A stretch of 36,768 bases of DNA from Schoenoplectus triqueter. Its lineage: Eukaryota > Streptophyta > Magnoliopsida > Poales > Cyperaceae. The notes beneath the pieces are model-generated. The model saw nothing but the letters and a program-made list of their open reading frames with translations, was not told the DNA's origin and searched no databases. The position numbers were made by a program, and so were the translations under genes. Every line of letters starts with the position of its first letter. The first letter of the stretch is position 1. Shown here piece by piece: positions 1 to 10,003 of this stretch. The DNA is taken from assembly GCA_964058805.1 (NCBI GenBank), contig CAXKVV010001822.1:1-36768 (forward strand), written 5' to 3'.

Positions 1-95
1 GTCAACCATTCACGGTCCTACACCAATTATCTAATTAAAAACAATTCGTTGACAATCCAATTATATTATGACACATTACATAACGTGTGTTCGCA

Positions 96-101
96 TATAT
101 A

Positions 102-135
<34 letters not shown>
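96..135. repeat. (TA)n microsatellite
   Basis: About 40 bases of nearly pure TA dinucleotides. A small upstream reading frame is only its translation (IYIYIY). The rest of 1-640 is AT-rich with no gene-like frame that I can support. Confidence 0.9.
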
Positions 136-137
<2 letters not shown>

Positions 138-639
138 TCCTTTCAATTTTCCAGTCCATGTCTGCTTGCAGTTGCAGAGAGTTTCAGTCACCGAATACGA
201 AACCTGATTCAAGCACGGGACACAGAAGGAAGCATGTGGTATATATATTCAAACGACTTGCTACTGTTGTATGGCGTGGCGAGTGGCAAGTGCTGATAAT
301 TAACGCGTGAAGTTGGACTTCACCTTTCTCATGATTATCGACTGCATCCAGCTACATTTTCTTCTTTTTCTCTTACTGTACCCACTGAAATATCAACTAA
401 AAGTTTTGGTTTGTGTACAAAAATTAACAAAAAAGTTGTCCAAGGTTTCTGGTATCTTTCCTGATCCAGCAGTGTACCGTTTTAATTTATATACAGTGAC
501 TACAGGGATGGTAAGTTTTAACAGAAGGTGTTTTGCCTCAAAGTTATTAATGAGTTAGATTTTAGTAAAAAATGTATTATATTTTATATAATTATTATAT
601 TGAAAAAAAATGAGATGATAAAGATTTATTGTGAGGAGT

Positions 640-830
640 TCGATCATGGAATATTATTACTAGTAAAAATTTGCACAATTAATTTATTGATAAAAAATTA
701 CATACAGGCAGTTCGGTTAGAGAATATCGTTGCTGGTAAAAATTTGCACAATTAATTTACTGATAAAAATTTACGTACGAGCAGTTCGGTCAAGAGTATT
801 ATTGCTAATAAAAATTTGCACGGTAAATAT
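640..830. repeat. 72-73 bp tandem repeat, about 2.6 copies
   Basis: The phrase TAAAAATTTGCACAATTAAT recurs at about 664 and 737, and in a shortened, diverged form at about 809. Each time it follows a variant of GCAGTTCGGTYARAGARTAT. The units have drifted, so the duplication is not recent. It lies 270-460 bp upstream of the TATA box of the zinc finger gene, so it may be in that gene's distal promoter. No function can be read from it. Confidence 0.75.
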
Positions 831-1096
831 TTTATTAAAACTTCAGTGAGCACATTTGCATACCACCAACGATAATATATTAGAGGACAAAATTTAGGAC
901 ACTTTATATTTATTCTTAACAGAAACATTCAAAGCAAAAGAAATTCGCCAGAAAAGTTCCATTTGTGTATAAACTACGACTCTGCTTTCTCTCGATCTCA
1001 TAATGAAATGCTTTTATTAGGCATTACTAGGATGAAGCCGTCTTAATTAATTACTTCTGAATTCAAAATCATTATTCACTTCCGATCTTTTTTTCT

Positions 1097-1104
1097 TTAT
1101 AAAG
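1097..1104 (+). promoter_or_regulatory. TATA box of the zinc finger gene
   Basis: TTTATAAAG stands in an AT-rich context and is followed by a pyrimidine-rich stretch (CCCCTCTCC...TCTCTCCCC at 1133-1156), as in many plant core promoters. Transcription would then start near 1130, giving a leader of about 370 bases. This is inferred from sequence only; an alternative start closer to 1440 cannot be excluded. Confidence 0.55.
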
Positions 1105-1205
1105 AGGGGAGGACAAGAGAACTCTTTAGTTCCCCTCTCCAAGCTTTCTCTCCCCTTTGTCTATCTCAATATCCCACAACAGGCCAAAAGATACTCACCA
1201 ATCAC

Positions 1206-1459
1206 ATGCGAATACCGAGAAAGAGATTATGATAAAGTGATCAATCCCTCAGTCTGAGACCTTCATTCTCTCTCTGAACCATACAGCAAAAGGCCAAAAG
1301 AACGCTCACATCCAACTCCAAGACATGCCATGAAAACAACACACTCGTCCAGGAAATGACTAAAGGAGAACTGTGCTCTCCTGCCATGCTTTCTTCAAAC
1401 CACATCCTCCTTCCACACATCCTATGTTACTGAATTTCTTGACCTCGATCTCTCAATAA
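1206..1459 (+). promoter_or_regulatory. cluster of short upstream ORFs in the leader
   Basis: If transcription starts near 1130, the leader contains at least five AUGs followed by in-frame stops before the main AUG at 1501. They are 1206-1232 (8 codons), 1229-1240, 1325-1333, 1330-1359 (9 aa) and 1356-1433 (25 aa, beginning MTKGELCSPAM), plus 1424-1459 (11 aa). Such leaders usually reduce translation of the main frame. An unspliced leader intron could instead remove some of them. Confidence 0.5.
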
Positions 1460-1500
1460 CACCATTATAGCAATAAAAGTGTACAGCAACAGAAGCAACA

Positions 1501-2229
1501 ATGGACGAGCATGAGGCTACTGCTCATCGGTACTCACCCGTCAATTCCTTTTCTCAGCTCCCCTTCATCCGGCCAACACCTCCTCCCGAAAAGCAGTCCG
1601 TCCGTCTCTTCGGTACAAATGTTCATACCGAGACTTCAGATCCCGACACACCGCAAGATGTTATGAAAGATACTAGAGCCACTGTCACAGCATCCACCAG
1701 CAGTGCCATAAGCAACATAATAACAGCCACTGACTCCATTCGAAAATTTGAGTGCCACTACTGCTGCCGCCACTTCCCAACATCTCAGGCGCTAGGAGGG
1801 CACCAGAATGCGCACAAGAGAGAGCGCCAACATGCCAAAAGGGCCCACCTCCAGTCAGTCATGGCTGCAGCTCAAAGTCAACAGTACCATCACCAACAAC
1901 TTATTGGCTACCCCCACCACCGTATTGTCGGCTCGCCGTTTTACATGGCAAATCCGGTAAATGCACGATTCTATTGTGGCCCCGGTTCTCTAGCTCAACC
2001 AATAAATGGAAGCCCACTAGTTAGGCCATGGAGAGGTCCCATGACACAAGTGCTTGGAGAGGTAAGAGAGAGACCCATGCAATTGCCTCTACTGAGGGAT
2101 GTTGAGGTTGCAGTCGGTGCAAACTTTACCCCAACTTCCTGTAACTTGTCACCTGATAATCCTTCTTCACATAATTCTTCACGAGGTCAGTTTGTAAAAG
2201 AGAACGTTAGTCTAGATTTGCATTTGTAA
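1501..2229 (+). CDS. C2H2 zinc finger protein with QALGGH motif and EAR motif (GIS/ZFP8-type)
   Basis: A single-exon frame of 242 aa encodes a plant one-finger C2H2 transcription factor. The finger is at about residues 83-105, with zinc ligands C85, C88, H101 and H105. The plant-specific helix QALGGH (96-101) precedes a basic tail KRERQHAKR that probably serves DNA binding and nuclear import. The N-terminal block FSQLPFIR...RLFG and the extended finger context resemble the GIS/ZFP5/ZFP6/ZFP8 group, which in Arabidopsis controls trichome and root-hair formation through gibberellin and cytokinin signals. The C-terminus ends in SLDLHL, an LxLxL EAR motif (L238, L240, L242) known to recruit TOPLESS-type corepressors, so repression is a likely mode. 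Length and intronless structure are normal for this group. The start is set by the first in-frame ATG after the leader and by the conserved N-terminal block. Assignment to one named orthologue is not possible from sequence reading alone. Confidence 0.93.
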   Translation: MDEHEATAHRYSPVNSFSQLPFIRPTPPPEKQSVRLFGTNVHTETSDPDTPQDVMKDTRATVTASTSSAISNIITATDSIRKFECHYCCRHFPTSQALGGHQNAHKRERQHAKRAHLQSVMAAAQSQQYHHQQLIGYPHHRIVGSPFYMANPVNARFYCGPGSLAQPINGSPLVRPWRGPMTQVLGEVRERPMQLPLLRDVEVAVGANFTPTSCNLSPDNPSSHNSSRGQFVKENVSLDLHL

Positions 2230-2978
2230 TCGTCTTATTTAATTCTTCATTTTCCGTCATTTTTTGTTCTTTTGTTCTTTAGAATAGTTATTCAATCTTG
2301 GATTTTCATGGAATAGTCTGAGACCTATTTTTTTTATCTGGTGACTCCTGTAGCAGCATCTAAATTAATGCAAATTGTCTTCTACTCTAGAGTATCTCTT
2401 TTCTTCGAAAAAGAAACAATTTATTTCATAACCGCAGGAGACATATATTCAGAAAATCTTAATTTAACATTAGCTGGTCATTGTGTCTTGGCATCATAAT
2501 GGAATGGATTTTTTAGTTGTGAAATTCCCTATGGAGAGAAATTGCCAGACATAGCCAATCGTATAATCTTTTGTATCGATCCCTCTTCAAAAAGATTCAG
2601 ACATTTGGACTGTAAAACCGTGCTCTGAATCCAAATGTCCAATCCATTACATTATGCACGTGGCTAAATTCTAATACATAAGTAACATAACCATACAGTT
2701 GTGCATATACAGCTAGCTAGCTAGACTCATATATAAAAGTTAAAACCGATCGAGTTGTGTTACAGGAAACGAAACCTTATCACGTTCTGTTAATTTATCA
2801 TCACCTTGTGCCAATATCATTTTCTTGTTGGAAGAGTCTAATTTATTTTAACTTGAAGGTACTTGATAGAACAGCAATTGGACACATGATAATTCTGGTT
2901 TAGTACTTCATTGATGATAATTGCATAAGACTCTAACAGGACAATGAAACGAAAAAAAACAGAAAAAAATATATTGCA
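2230..2978. other. 3' flank of the zinc finger gene, no further gene seen
   Basis: T-rich sequence right after the stop codon (2230-2400) is the likely 3' UTR. There is no clear poly(A) signal cluster to fix its end. The remainder is AT-rich intergenic DNA. Confidence 0.5.
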
Positions 2979-2987
2979 TTTAATTAA

Positions 2988-3373
2988 GGTGGGATCACTT
3001 GACAATGAATTATTTTGACAATCTTGATAATGAATTTTTAAATAAATACTAAAAACATCTTAAAAATAGAATAACCATTATGGATATACTCTTCTACTTA
3101 TAGATTGATGGTGATTCAAATTTCATGCAATTTGATTATCGTTTGATAGTTCATTAGGGACCATTAAAATTTTATACAATTTGCAACAATTATAATTTGA
3201 CAGTCTTTGATGGACTATCAAACAATAATAAAATTGTAAAAAATTTGAATCACCATCAATTTACAAGTAGAAAAACTTATCCGTAAGATTTTTATTTTTT
3301 TATTTTTTTTGTATTTATTTAAAAATCCATTGTTAAGATTGTCAAAATAACCATTGTCAAATGATCCCTTCCC
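2988..3373. mobile_element. foldback MITE, Mutator-type, with 9-bp TSD
   Basis: The two ends are long inverted copies of each other. The left end reads GGTGGGATCACTTGACAATG, and the reverse complement of the right end reads GGGAAGGGATCATTTGACAA. Similarity continues inward through TTTTGACAATCTTRAYAATG and into the centre, where GATGGTGATTCAAATTT is mirrored by AAATTTGAATCACCATC. The element is flanked by identical TTTAATTAA at 2979-2987 and 3374-3382, a 9-bp target duplication typical of Mutator-superfamily insertions. It has no coding capacity. A partial second copy lies at about 34455-35110. Confidence 0.85.
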
Positions 3374-4088
3374 TTTAATTAAAAAAGGGGCCCCGATTAT
3401 CAAATGGACACATGATTATAGGACCACTGATATGATGATAAAAACAACACGATATAAGGTCCCCAGGTTTTGCTGGACCCAGTGAATAATTAAAAGCATG
3501 CTTATTGCAAGGCATTCATCTCCATGACTTTGCCATTAAAAGACATTCATGGGATGGCCCATGTAGATCTGGACCATTCAATTCATATAAGATGATTTAG
3601 ATCAGTGCGTAGATTTATCCTTGGGTTTTGATCTGATAATTAATTTCATCTAATTCTTCCCGTCTTGAACAATTTGTCTAGATCGATCAGCACCAGTCAT
3701 GTACTTGTGAGATTTTCTTTATGACTAGTAGTTATCCTATAAGTCGAAGCTTAAAGTACAAGACTGTATTTCTTTTGGCATGGCTTCTATTTGTGAATTG
3801 AAGCTGGAATTGAGAAGTTTGAGATTAAAAGACTATGCCTTCTTAGACTGAAAAGGAGATTGGAGAACTTCATAACTTGATTTGGATTTTTCAATTATTG
3901 TCTTTTTTAATGTTGTTATCTTATTTCAAAAACAATTTAATAGATAAAACTTTAATTATAGTGTAATCACGTACCATACCGGGTTGTGGTATCAGACTAA
4001 ATTTAATTTCGTTAATGAAACGGGTATGATAACCACCACTTCTTCTTCTTCTTTTTTTTTTTAAAAAAAGTACAAGCCTATGTGTAGC

Positions 4089-4090
<2 letters not shown>

Positions 4091-4131
<41 letters not shown>
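4091..4131. repeat. (TA)n microsatellite
   Basis: Pure TA run of about 40 bases. Confidence 0.9.
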
Positions 4132-4134
<3 letters not shown>

Positions 4135-4155
4135 CACAGGAGACATGACTAATAT

Positions 4156-4819
4156 TGTTTTTATCAGTTTCTCTTTTTAATTTGTAACGCTTGTTTTTTT
4201 TTCTCAATTCCTTAATTTAGATTAATTTCAAAATCTATCTCAAACTCTTTGAATTCAAAATATTATCTCGAGATCCGACACATATATTCACTCCGACAAA
4301 CAAAAATAGACAAAAAAACTGAACTAAAAGAGAATAAAAATAATTTATTAAATCTAAGAGAAAAAAATAGTGTTCTCAAAGTTATTTTCTATTAATTCAA
4401 CTGAATGTTTATAAATATTTTCTCTCTTTTATTTTTATATATGCTAATCCTCTATTTATACTATCTTTGATATATTAATTGCACCTCTACCTATGGATCA
4501 ATCTAATCCTACCTACTCTAGTTTATGTACATCGTTGTTAAATACCGGTTAAACTTCTATCACATCATAACTATTTTTATCAGCTGTCTCTGACATATAT
4601 AACAATGTCAAAAGTGTTCATGTTCATCATTGGAGTAAGAGTTTATCCTAAGCTTACTGATGTTCCTGAACTGTCAGAGATTTAGGTCCATCTCGAGCTA
4701 TACCTCTAGCTCGAGCTTGCACTTACTGCTACTTCTTCAGCATGTTGTTCGTTGAGGTAGTCAGGTTCCTGAGATTTTGGCACTTCAGGATAAGAACATG
4801 GAGTTTACTATTTCCAACA
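4156..4819 (-). mobile_element. probable solo LTR of an LTR retrotransposon
   Basis: Read on the minus strand, the segment starts TGTTGGAAATAGTAAACTCC and ends in ...AAAAACA, the TG...CA frame of an LTR. The LTR promoter is recognisable as TATAAATAGAGGATT on the minus strand (+ 4446-4465). Five bases outside are AATAT on the left and ATATT on the right, which overlap by a shared A but are not a clean identical duplication. No gag or pol sequence is attached, so a solo LTR left by recombination is the simplest reading. The exact ends are uncertain by a few bases. Confidence 0.5.
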
Positions 4820-5318
4820 ATATTTTTTATTTGATAATTTTGACATCATTTATTCAATTATATTGAGAAGTAAAATGTAAATTTATGAGGACACATGAAA
4901 ACAGTCATGCTGAGTACGTGGTAATTAAGCTATGTGGAGAATGAAGCATACATATATATAACAGTGTGTTTAATACTAGTTATTGGGCATCTTAAAGACA
5001 AACCACTGCTAAGTCATCTAATGTTACTAGTTTGTTAGTTAGTTTAGGTAGACCCCTTGAGTCCATGTTTTTATATTTAGATTAATCATTTAAATAGGCG
5101 CTTATAGTAGACTTATAGATGTCGAGTATCTTTCATAACAGATATTGGTGCTATTAGAGACGTGATATGTTCGTATCATATGCTTTTTAATTATTTCTCT
5201 AAGATGAAAGACTAAAATTAAACATAAATTATATAAACTAGACAAATTAAAGTTATATTGATAATAACAAATGTCTACCCTATGTCGTACATCATAACTT
5301 TTTTCTGTCCGTTGTTTT

Positions 5319-5350
<32 letters not shown>

Positions 5351-5351
<1 letters not shown>

Positions 5352-5730
5352 GAGGTTGACTAAAATACAACGTATTGCACGATGCATCTGTGCAACGCGT
5401 TAAAATCACAAAATTTAAGTTAATAATGACTGATTCAAACTATTCAATTTATTTTTCATATCAAATTCTTATAGAAAATCAAATTTTATATTTTTTAAAA
5501 TTTTATTGCTATTTTTTTTGGTAAGAAAAAAGTTGATTGATTTAAGGAATTTAGATCGTCTAATAGTGATGATTTTCTTCTTACTAAAAAAATAGCAAAC
5601 AAATTTCAACAAATATAAAATTTAATTTTCTGCAAAAATTTTATATGAAGAATAAATTGAACGGTTTGGATCGGTCATTTTTAAGTTCAATTTTGAGAAT
5701 TTAATGCGTTGTATTTTAGTCAACATCTCT
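5351..5730. mobile_element. foldback MITE inside a TA/CA microsatellite
   Basis: The left end GAGGTTGACTAAAATACAAC is mirrored at the right end, where the reverse complement reads GAGATGTTGACTAAAATACA. The similarity runs inward for well over 100 bases, including matching GCTATTTTTTTTGGTAAGAA and TTCTTACTAAAAAAATAGC near the centre. The element is bordered by (GT)n(TA)n on the left and (CT)n(TA)n(CA)n on the right. It is non-coding, about 380 bp, and inserted into a dinucleotide repeat like rice Micron-type MITEs. Confidence 0.75.
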
Positions 5731-5899
5731 CTCTCTCTATATATACACACACACGTACATCTTACATTGAAACAAGATATGTCTTATCTTATCTTATCTT
5801 ACTATCATAAAAGGCACGCAAGGACTGGATTAATCAAGTTATTTTGTCCAGATGTTTTGGATTTTTTAAGATGTGAAATCTCAAAAATACCCTCTTGAA

Positions 5900-6470
5900 T
5901 GTAATTTCTACCGTTCAGATCAAATTTTTTGAAAAATAAACGGATGAGATACAATATTCATGCAGTTTCTCTTTCTCCAATTCGTTGTTGTAATTTTTCA
6001 CTCCTTCATTCTGTCAAAATGCTGAGAAATAAAAAAAACACCCTTTCGCTTCCCTCGCTCCTATTTGTCTCCGCCCTCTTTGCTGATCACTTTTTTGAAT
6101 TTTTAGAATTGTGCTCTTCCTTATCGCTTCGCAGACACTGATAGATCCATCTTTCTCGCTCTGGCGTTTCTCTCGCCAAAATTGTTCATTCTTTCTCTCA
6201 CTAACTTGACTCTTTCCCTCTCAATACAAATTCTTTTATCAAAGTTTGAGTTCTGTTAATGGCATCTACTGATGTTGTGCCAGTTGAGACCCAGAGCTGA
6301 TCGATCCATCTCTCTCATTCACACTCGCTCGATCGCGCACTCAAACACACCAATAAACAGGTGTTGCAGTTCTTGAGCAATTTTTGTGCTTTTTCTCGCA
6401 TTTCTAAGGTTATCAATGCTCGTCTCCTTCTCCCTCTCTCCAACCATTTTCTCTTATCAGATAAATATTC
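5900..6470 (+). other. possible 5' leader region of the HP30-like gene remnant
   Basis: The strand is rich in CT tracts (TCTCTCTC, CTTTCTCTC) that resemble a plant 5' UTR. A short frame starts at 6259 and stops 13 codons later (MASTDVVPVETQS). It ends just before the copia insertion. A link to the Tim17/22/23-like exons beyond the transposon is only positional. No conserved exon of that family is visible here. Confidence 0.25.
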
Positions 6471-6475
6471 TTGCT

Positions 6476-6756
6476 TGTTGAAAATAGAAAGCAATCAACT
6501 GAATAATTGTTTATTGAATTCTGAAAAATGAATTCTGCTGTACATGAGTATATGTAATCTATTATACTTAACTAGCCATTGGCTATCTTCCTTAATTGAG
6601 GAATTACATAATATGCTGCCTAATTAAAGGATATGTACCAATTATAGCTTAAGGCTGTATTAAGAAAGCTATCATTTGTTGCCTAATCAAGTGGGGTTCG
6701 AATAGGTTGATTGAACCTATTCGAACACTCTGAGGTTATGATATTATTCTTCAACA
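6476..6756 (-). repeat. copia 3' LTR (left copy)
   Basis: It starts TGTTGAAAATAG and ends TTCTTCAACA on the + strand. It is 23 bases longer than its partner because bases 6687-6730 replace the partner's sequence with a copy of internal DNA folded into a perfect hairpin (see findings). Confidence 0.92.
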
Positions 6757-6765
6757 CTCCCTCTC
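6757..6765 (-). promoter_or_regulatory. copia polypurine tract
   Basis: On the minus strand GAGAGGGAG abuts the 3' LTR exactly. This is the plus-strand DNA primer site of LTR retrotransposons. Confidence 0.8.
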
Positions 6766-6899
6766 AAGTGGGGTTCGAATAGGTTGATTGAACCCAACTT
6801 GCTAAGTATGTTTAGGTGACTAGTCTTGTCAAGTGCCTTTGTAAAAACATCTGCCAGTTATTCTTTGCTTCTAACAAATGGAGTTTCTATTTCCCCTAA

Positions 6900-7364
6900 C
6901 TACATTTTTTCCCTGACAAAGTGACAGTCAACTTCTATATGTTTCGTTCTTTCATGAAAGACCGGGTTGGTTGCAATATGCCATGCAGCTTGATTATCAC
7001 AGTATATTTGCATGGGTTTTGCGTGTTCTATCTTCATGTCTCTAAGTAGGTGCTTGATCCAGATGAGCTCGCTTGCTGTAGATGCCATGGCTATATATTC
7101 TGCTTCTACACTAGATCGAGCTACAACATTATGCTTCTTGCTTTTTCAGGTTACCAAGTTGCCACCTACAAAGGTACAAAAGCCGGTGGTTGATTTTCTG
7201 TCACAGTTTCCAGCCCAATCTGCATCAGAAAAACCAACCACATTATTAGATCCATTTTTTCGCATCCATATTCCTTGACTTGGAGTGCATTTGAGATATC
7301 TAAGTATTCTGTCAATTGCACTCAAGTGACTAGTACGTGGAGCATGCATAAATTGGCTTACCAA
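6900..7364 (-). pseudogene. copia RNase H domain, broken
   Basis: Two minus-strand frames together give the C-terminal RNase H of a Ty1/copia polyprotein. 7146-7364 reads HLSAIDRILRYLKCTPSQG, then GFSDADWAGNCDRKSTTG, the usual copia motif with the first catalytic aspartate. 6900-7088 continues with MASTASELIWIKHLLRDM and IYCDNQAAWHIATNP, where DNQ carries the next catalytic aspartate, and ends HIEVDCHFVREKM. A frameshift near 7090-7145 separates them, so no working enzyme is made. In an intact element this domain removes the RNA strand after cDNA synthesis. Confidence 0.88.
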
Positions 7365-7419
7365 CTGACCGCAAATGAAATATCTGGTCTGGTAACGGTA
7401 AGGTATATTAACTTTCCAA

Positions 7420-7975
7420 CCAACCTTTGATATTGTCCTATGTCAGATAGTAACTCACCATCTTCTAACCCAAGTTTGGTATTTGTTTCCATTAGGGTGT
7501 TGGCTGGCTTAGCTTCTAATTTTCTGATCTCTTTTAATAGATCAAGTACATACTTTCTTTGAGATAGAAATAATTTTTTGGTTGAATAGGCTATTTCTAT
7601 TTCAAGAAAATATGAGAGTTTTCCAAGATCTTTTATGTCAAATTCATTTTTTAAATATTATTTGACAATTTCAATTTCCTTATTATTATTATCAGTAATA
7701 ATAATGTCATCTACATAAACAAGAATAATGATGGTGAAATTTTGATTATGTTTAATATACATAGATGAGTCGGCTGTGCTTTTAACAAAATGATTTTTCA
7801 GCAGAGAATAACTTAATTTTGCGTACCATACTCTTGGAGATTGCTTTAATCCGTAAATTGACTTCTTGAGCTTACATACCTGATATGAGTCCGACATGAT
7901 GTTGTAACCTAGAGGGAGAGTCATATAGACTTCTTCGTCTAACACTCCTTGAAGGAATATATTTTTTACATCCAT
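7420..7975 (-). pseudogene. copia reverse transcriptase domain, broken
   Basis: The open stretch 7658-7975 (105 aa) begins MDVKNIFLQGVLDEEVYM, contains CKLKKSIYGLKQSPRVWY and ends with the catalytic LVYVDDIII motif (YVDD at residues 87-90). These are the standard landmarks of Ty1/copia reverse transcriptase. The chain should continue into the region 7420-7655, where family-like pieces (for example EIAYSTKKLFLSQRKYVLDL) are read only through a stop. More RT sequence upstream (7976-8400) is interrupted by stops. The enzyme is inactive as it stands. Confidence 0.9.
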
Positions 7976-8821
7976 TTGGAATAAATTTCATCCTAAGTTG
8001 GTGGCTACTGATAGTAAAATTCTAACCGTGCTCATTTTGACTACGGGTGCAAAGGTCTCTTGATAGTCAATACCATAGATCTGCGTAAATTATTTGGCTA
8101 CTAATCTAGCTTTATACCAATCAATTGTACCATTGCTATTATACTTGATCTTGTATACTCATTTACATCCTATATGTTTCTTTTCTTTTGGTAGACAAAC
8201 AATATCCCAAGTATGATTTTTTTCAAGGCTTGAAGTTCTTCATTCACGGCTTTCTGCCAAACCAGATGTTCTTTTGCCTCAACCCAAGTACTAGGTTCAG
8301 TTTGGTGCTATATTCCCTAGATAGGCTCGGTATTCTGGTGAAACCTTTTTATAAAAAATAATTTTGGATTGGATACATTACCTGATGAGAGACATAATCC
8401 CTTAGTCGAATTGGCTGTCGGGTTTGTCTGGTTGATCTCCTGATAGTGGGTTCTTCTTAACTTGTTCCTTCATTTGTGTCAAGTGTAATTTCTTCTTGAG
8501 ATTCCTCATCTGCTCCCCCTGAAGGGATTGCACTTAGCACAAGGGTGTGGACATCCTCTACCTGGTCTTCACAAATGTCTTCAGAGAATGTGAAATTATG
8601 GGGTTGTAACACAAAAGGTTGACTTGCGAAATCAGTTTGATAATAAGGTGTATTTTCGAAAAATGCTATGTCTCGTGAGAAATAAACCTTGAAATTTGTG
8701 GGATCATAGCACTTATACCCCCTTTTTTTTCAGAAGAATACCCTAAAAATATTGCTTTAACTGAATTTTTATCTAACTTGTCATGTCGTTTAATATGCAC
8801 AAAATAGGTGCATCCAAAAAC

Positions 8822-9196
8822 TCAGATATGAGCGAGGTCAACTTTTCTACCTTTGAGGATTTCTAAAGGGCTCATATTTTTTAACCTTGCACTTGGTAAT
8901 CTGTTGATGAGGTAGGTTGCTATTAACACTGCATCTGACCAATATATTTTTGAAATATTATTTTGAAAAAACAGTGATCTAGTGACATTTAGAACATGAC
9001 GGTTTTTTCTTTCTGAAACGCCATTTTGTTCAGATGTGTTAATACATATGGTTTGATGCAAAATACCTTTTGATTTAAATAGTTCAAAAAAATTCTTGTT
9101 CACATATTCGGTTCCATTATCCGATCTAAAAATCTTAATTTTCGCATTATATTGATTTTCAACAAAATTTAAAAAATCCTTAAAGCATAAAAACAC
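8822..9196 (-). pseudogene. copia integrase core, partial
   Basis: 124 aa of the DDE integrase core. FRSDNGTEYVNKNF carries the second acidic catalytic residue (D of SDNG), and EQNGVSERKNRHVL carries the catalytic glutamate. TYLINRLPS and MSPLEILKG follow, as in copia integrases. The first catalytic aspartate should lie in the HSDV motif at the end of the neighbouring frame (9302 side), separated by a stop. The integrase inserts the cDNA into the host genome; here the gene is broken. Confidence 0.9.
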
Positions 9197-9301
9197 TTCA
9201 TTTTTCCCTTTTAAAAGATAAACCCGTGTAGTGCGTAAAAAATTATCGATAAATGTAATAAAATACTTGAAATGATTATAAGAATCAACTGGGGCTGGAC
9301 C

Positions 9302-9736
9302 TCACACATCTGAATGGACTAGCTCAAATGTTGTTTCTGATAAACTAGTAGATAAAGGAAAATGCAATCTGGTTTGCTTTGTAAGTTTACATACATCACA
9401 ACTACTAGAGTCTACATTATGAGAAAATAACTTATTTAAAACTTGATTAGATGGATGACCAAATCTCCAATGCAGTAATTTGTTCCGATTTACTGGACTT
9501 AAAGAAACATGGCACTGATTTATAGGTTCCTTAAGATAATAAAGCCTGTTTTTTAAAAAACCTTCACCAATCTTCTTCCCTGATTCTTGACCCTGAAATA
9601 TCACTTTCTTTTGTGAGAATATTACCTTACAATTCAAATCTTGTGTTATTTTGCTAATGGATAGAAGATTTGTGTTAAAAGCTAGTAAATACAAAATATT
9701 GTGTACATCTTTCGTGAACAGTTTTGCGGTGCCCAA
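9302..9736 (-). pseudogene. copia GAG-pre-integrase zinc domain
   Basis: A 144-aa minus-strand frame contains LLHWRFGHPSNQVLNKLF followed by CDVCKLTKQTRLHFP, the HHCC zinc-binding region that precedes copia integrases. It ends TFELVHSDV, where D is the first catalytic aspartate of the integrase. The stretch IILYLLAFNTNLLSISKI-like text upstream is the protease-to-integrase linker typical of this family. The frame is cut from the integrase core by a stop at about 9300. Confidence 0.88.
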
Positions 9737-10003
9737 ACCCTCAATTTTGACTTTATTACCATTTGCAACTAGTACATGTTGTGGTTCGACAGTTGACCTG
9801 ATATTTTATAATTTGTTTTGGTCCCATGTCATATGATCGGTGGCACCGGAGTCAATAATCTAACTTGTGGTATTTTGTCCAAAATCTGCTAGGTTTGGAT
9901 TATTGACATTTGAATTAAGTGAACAAACAATTGAATTAGTAAATATAGAACCTGTATTCTGTTGTTGTAACAGAATGTTCAGTTGACTCAACAGTTAGTT
10001 GAG

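Noticed and set aside
1752..2024. Second plus-strand frame inside the zinc finger gene
   Set aside because: It is an out-of-frame reading of the C2H2 gene, without conserved motifs.
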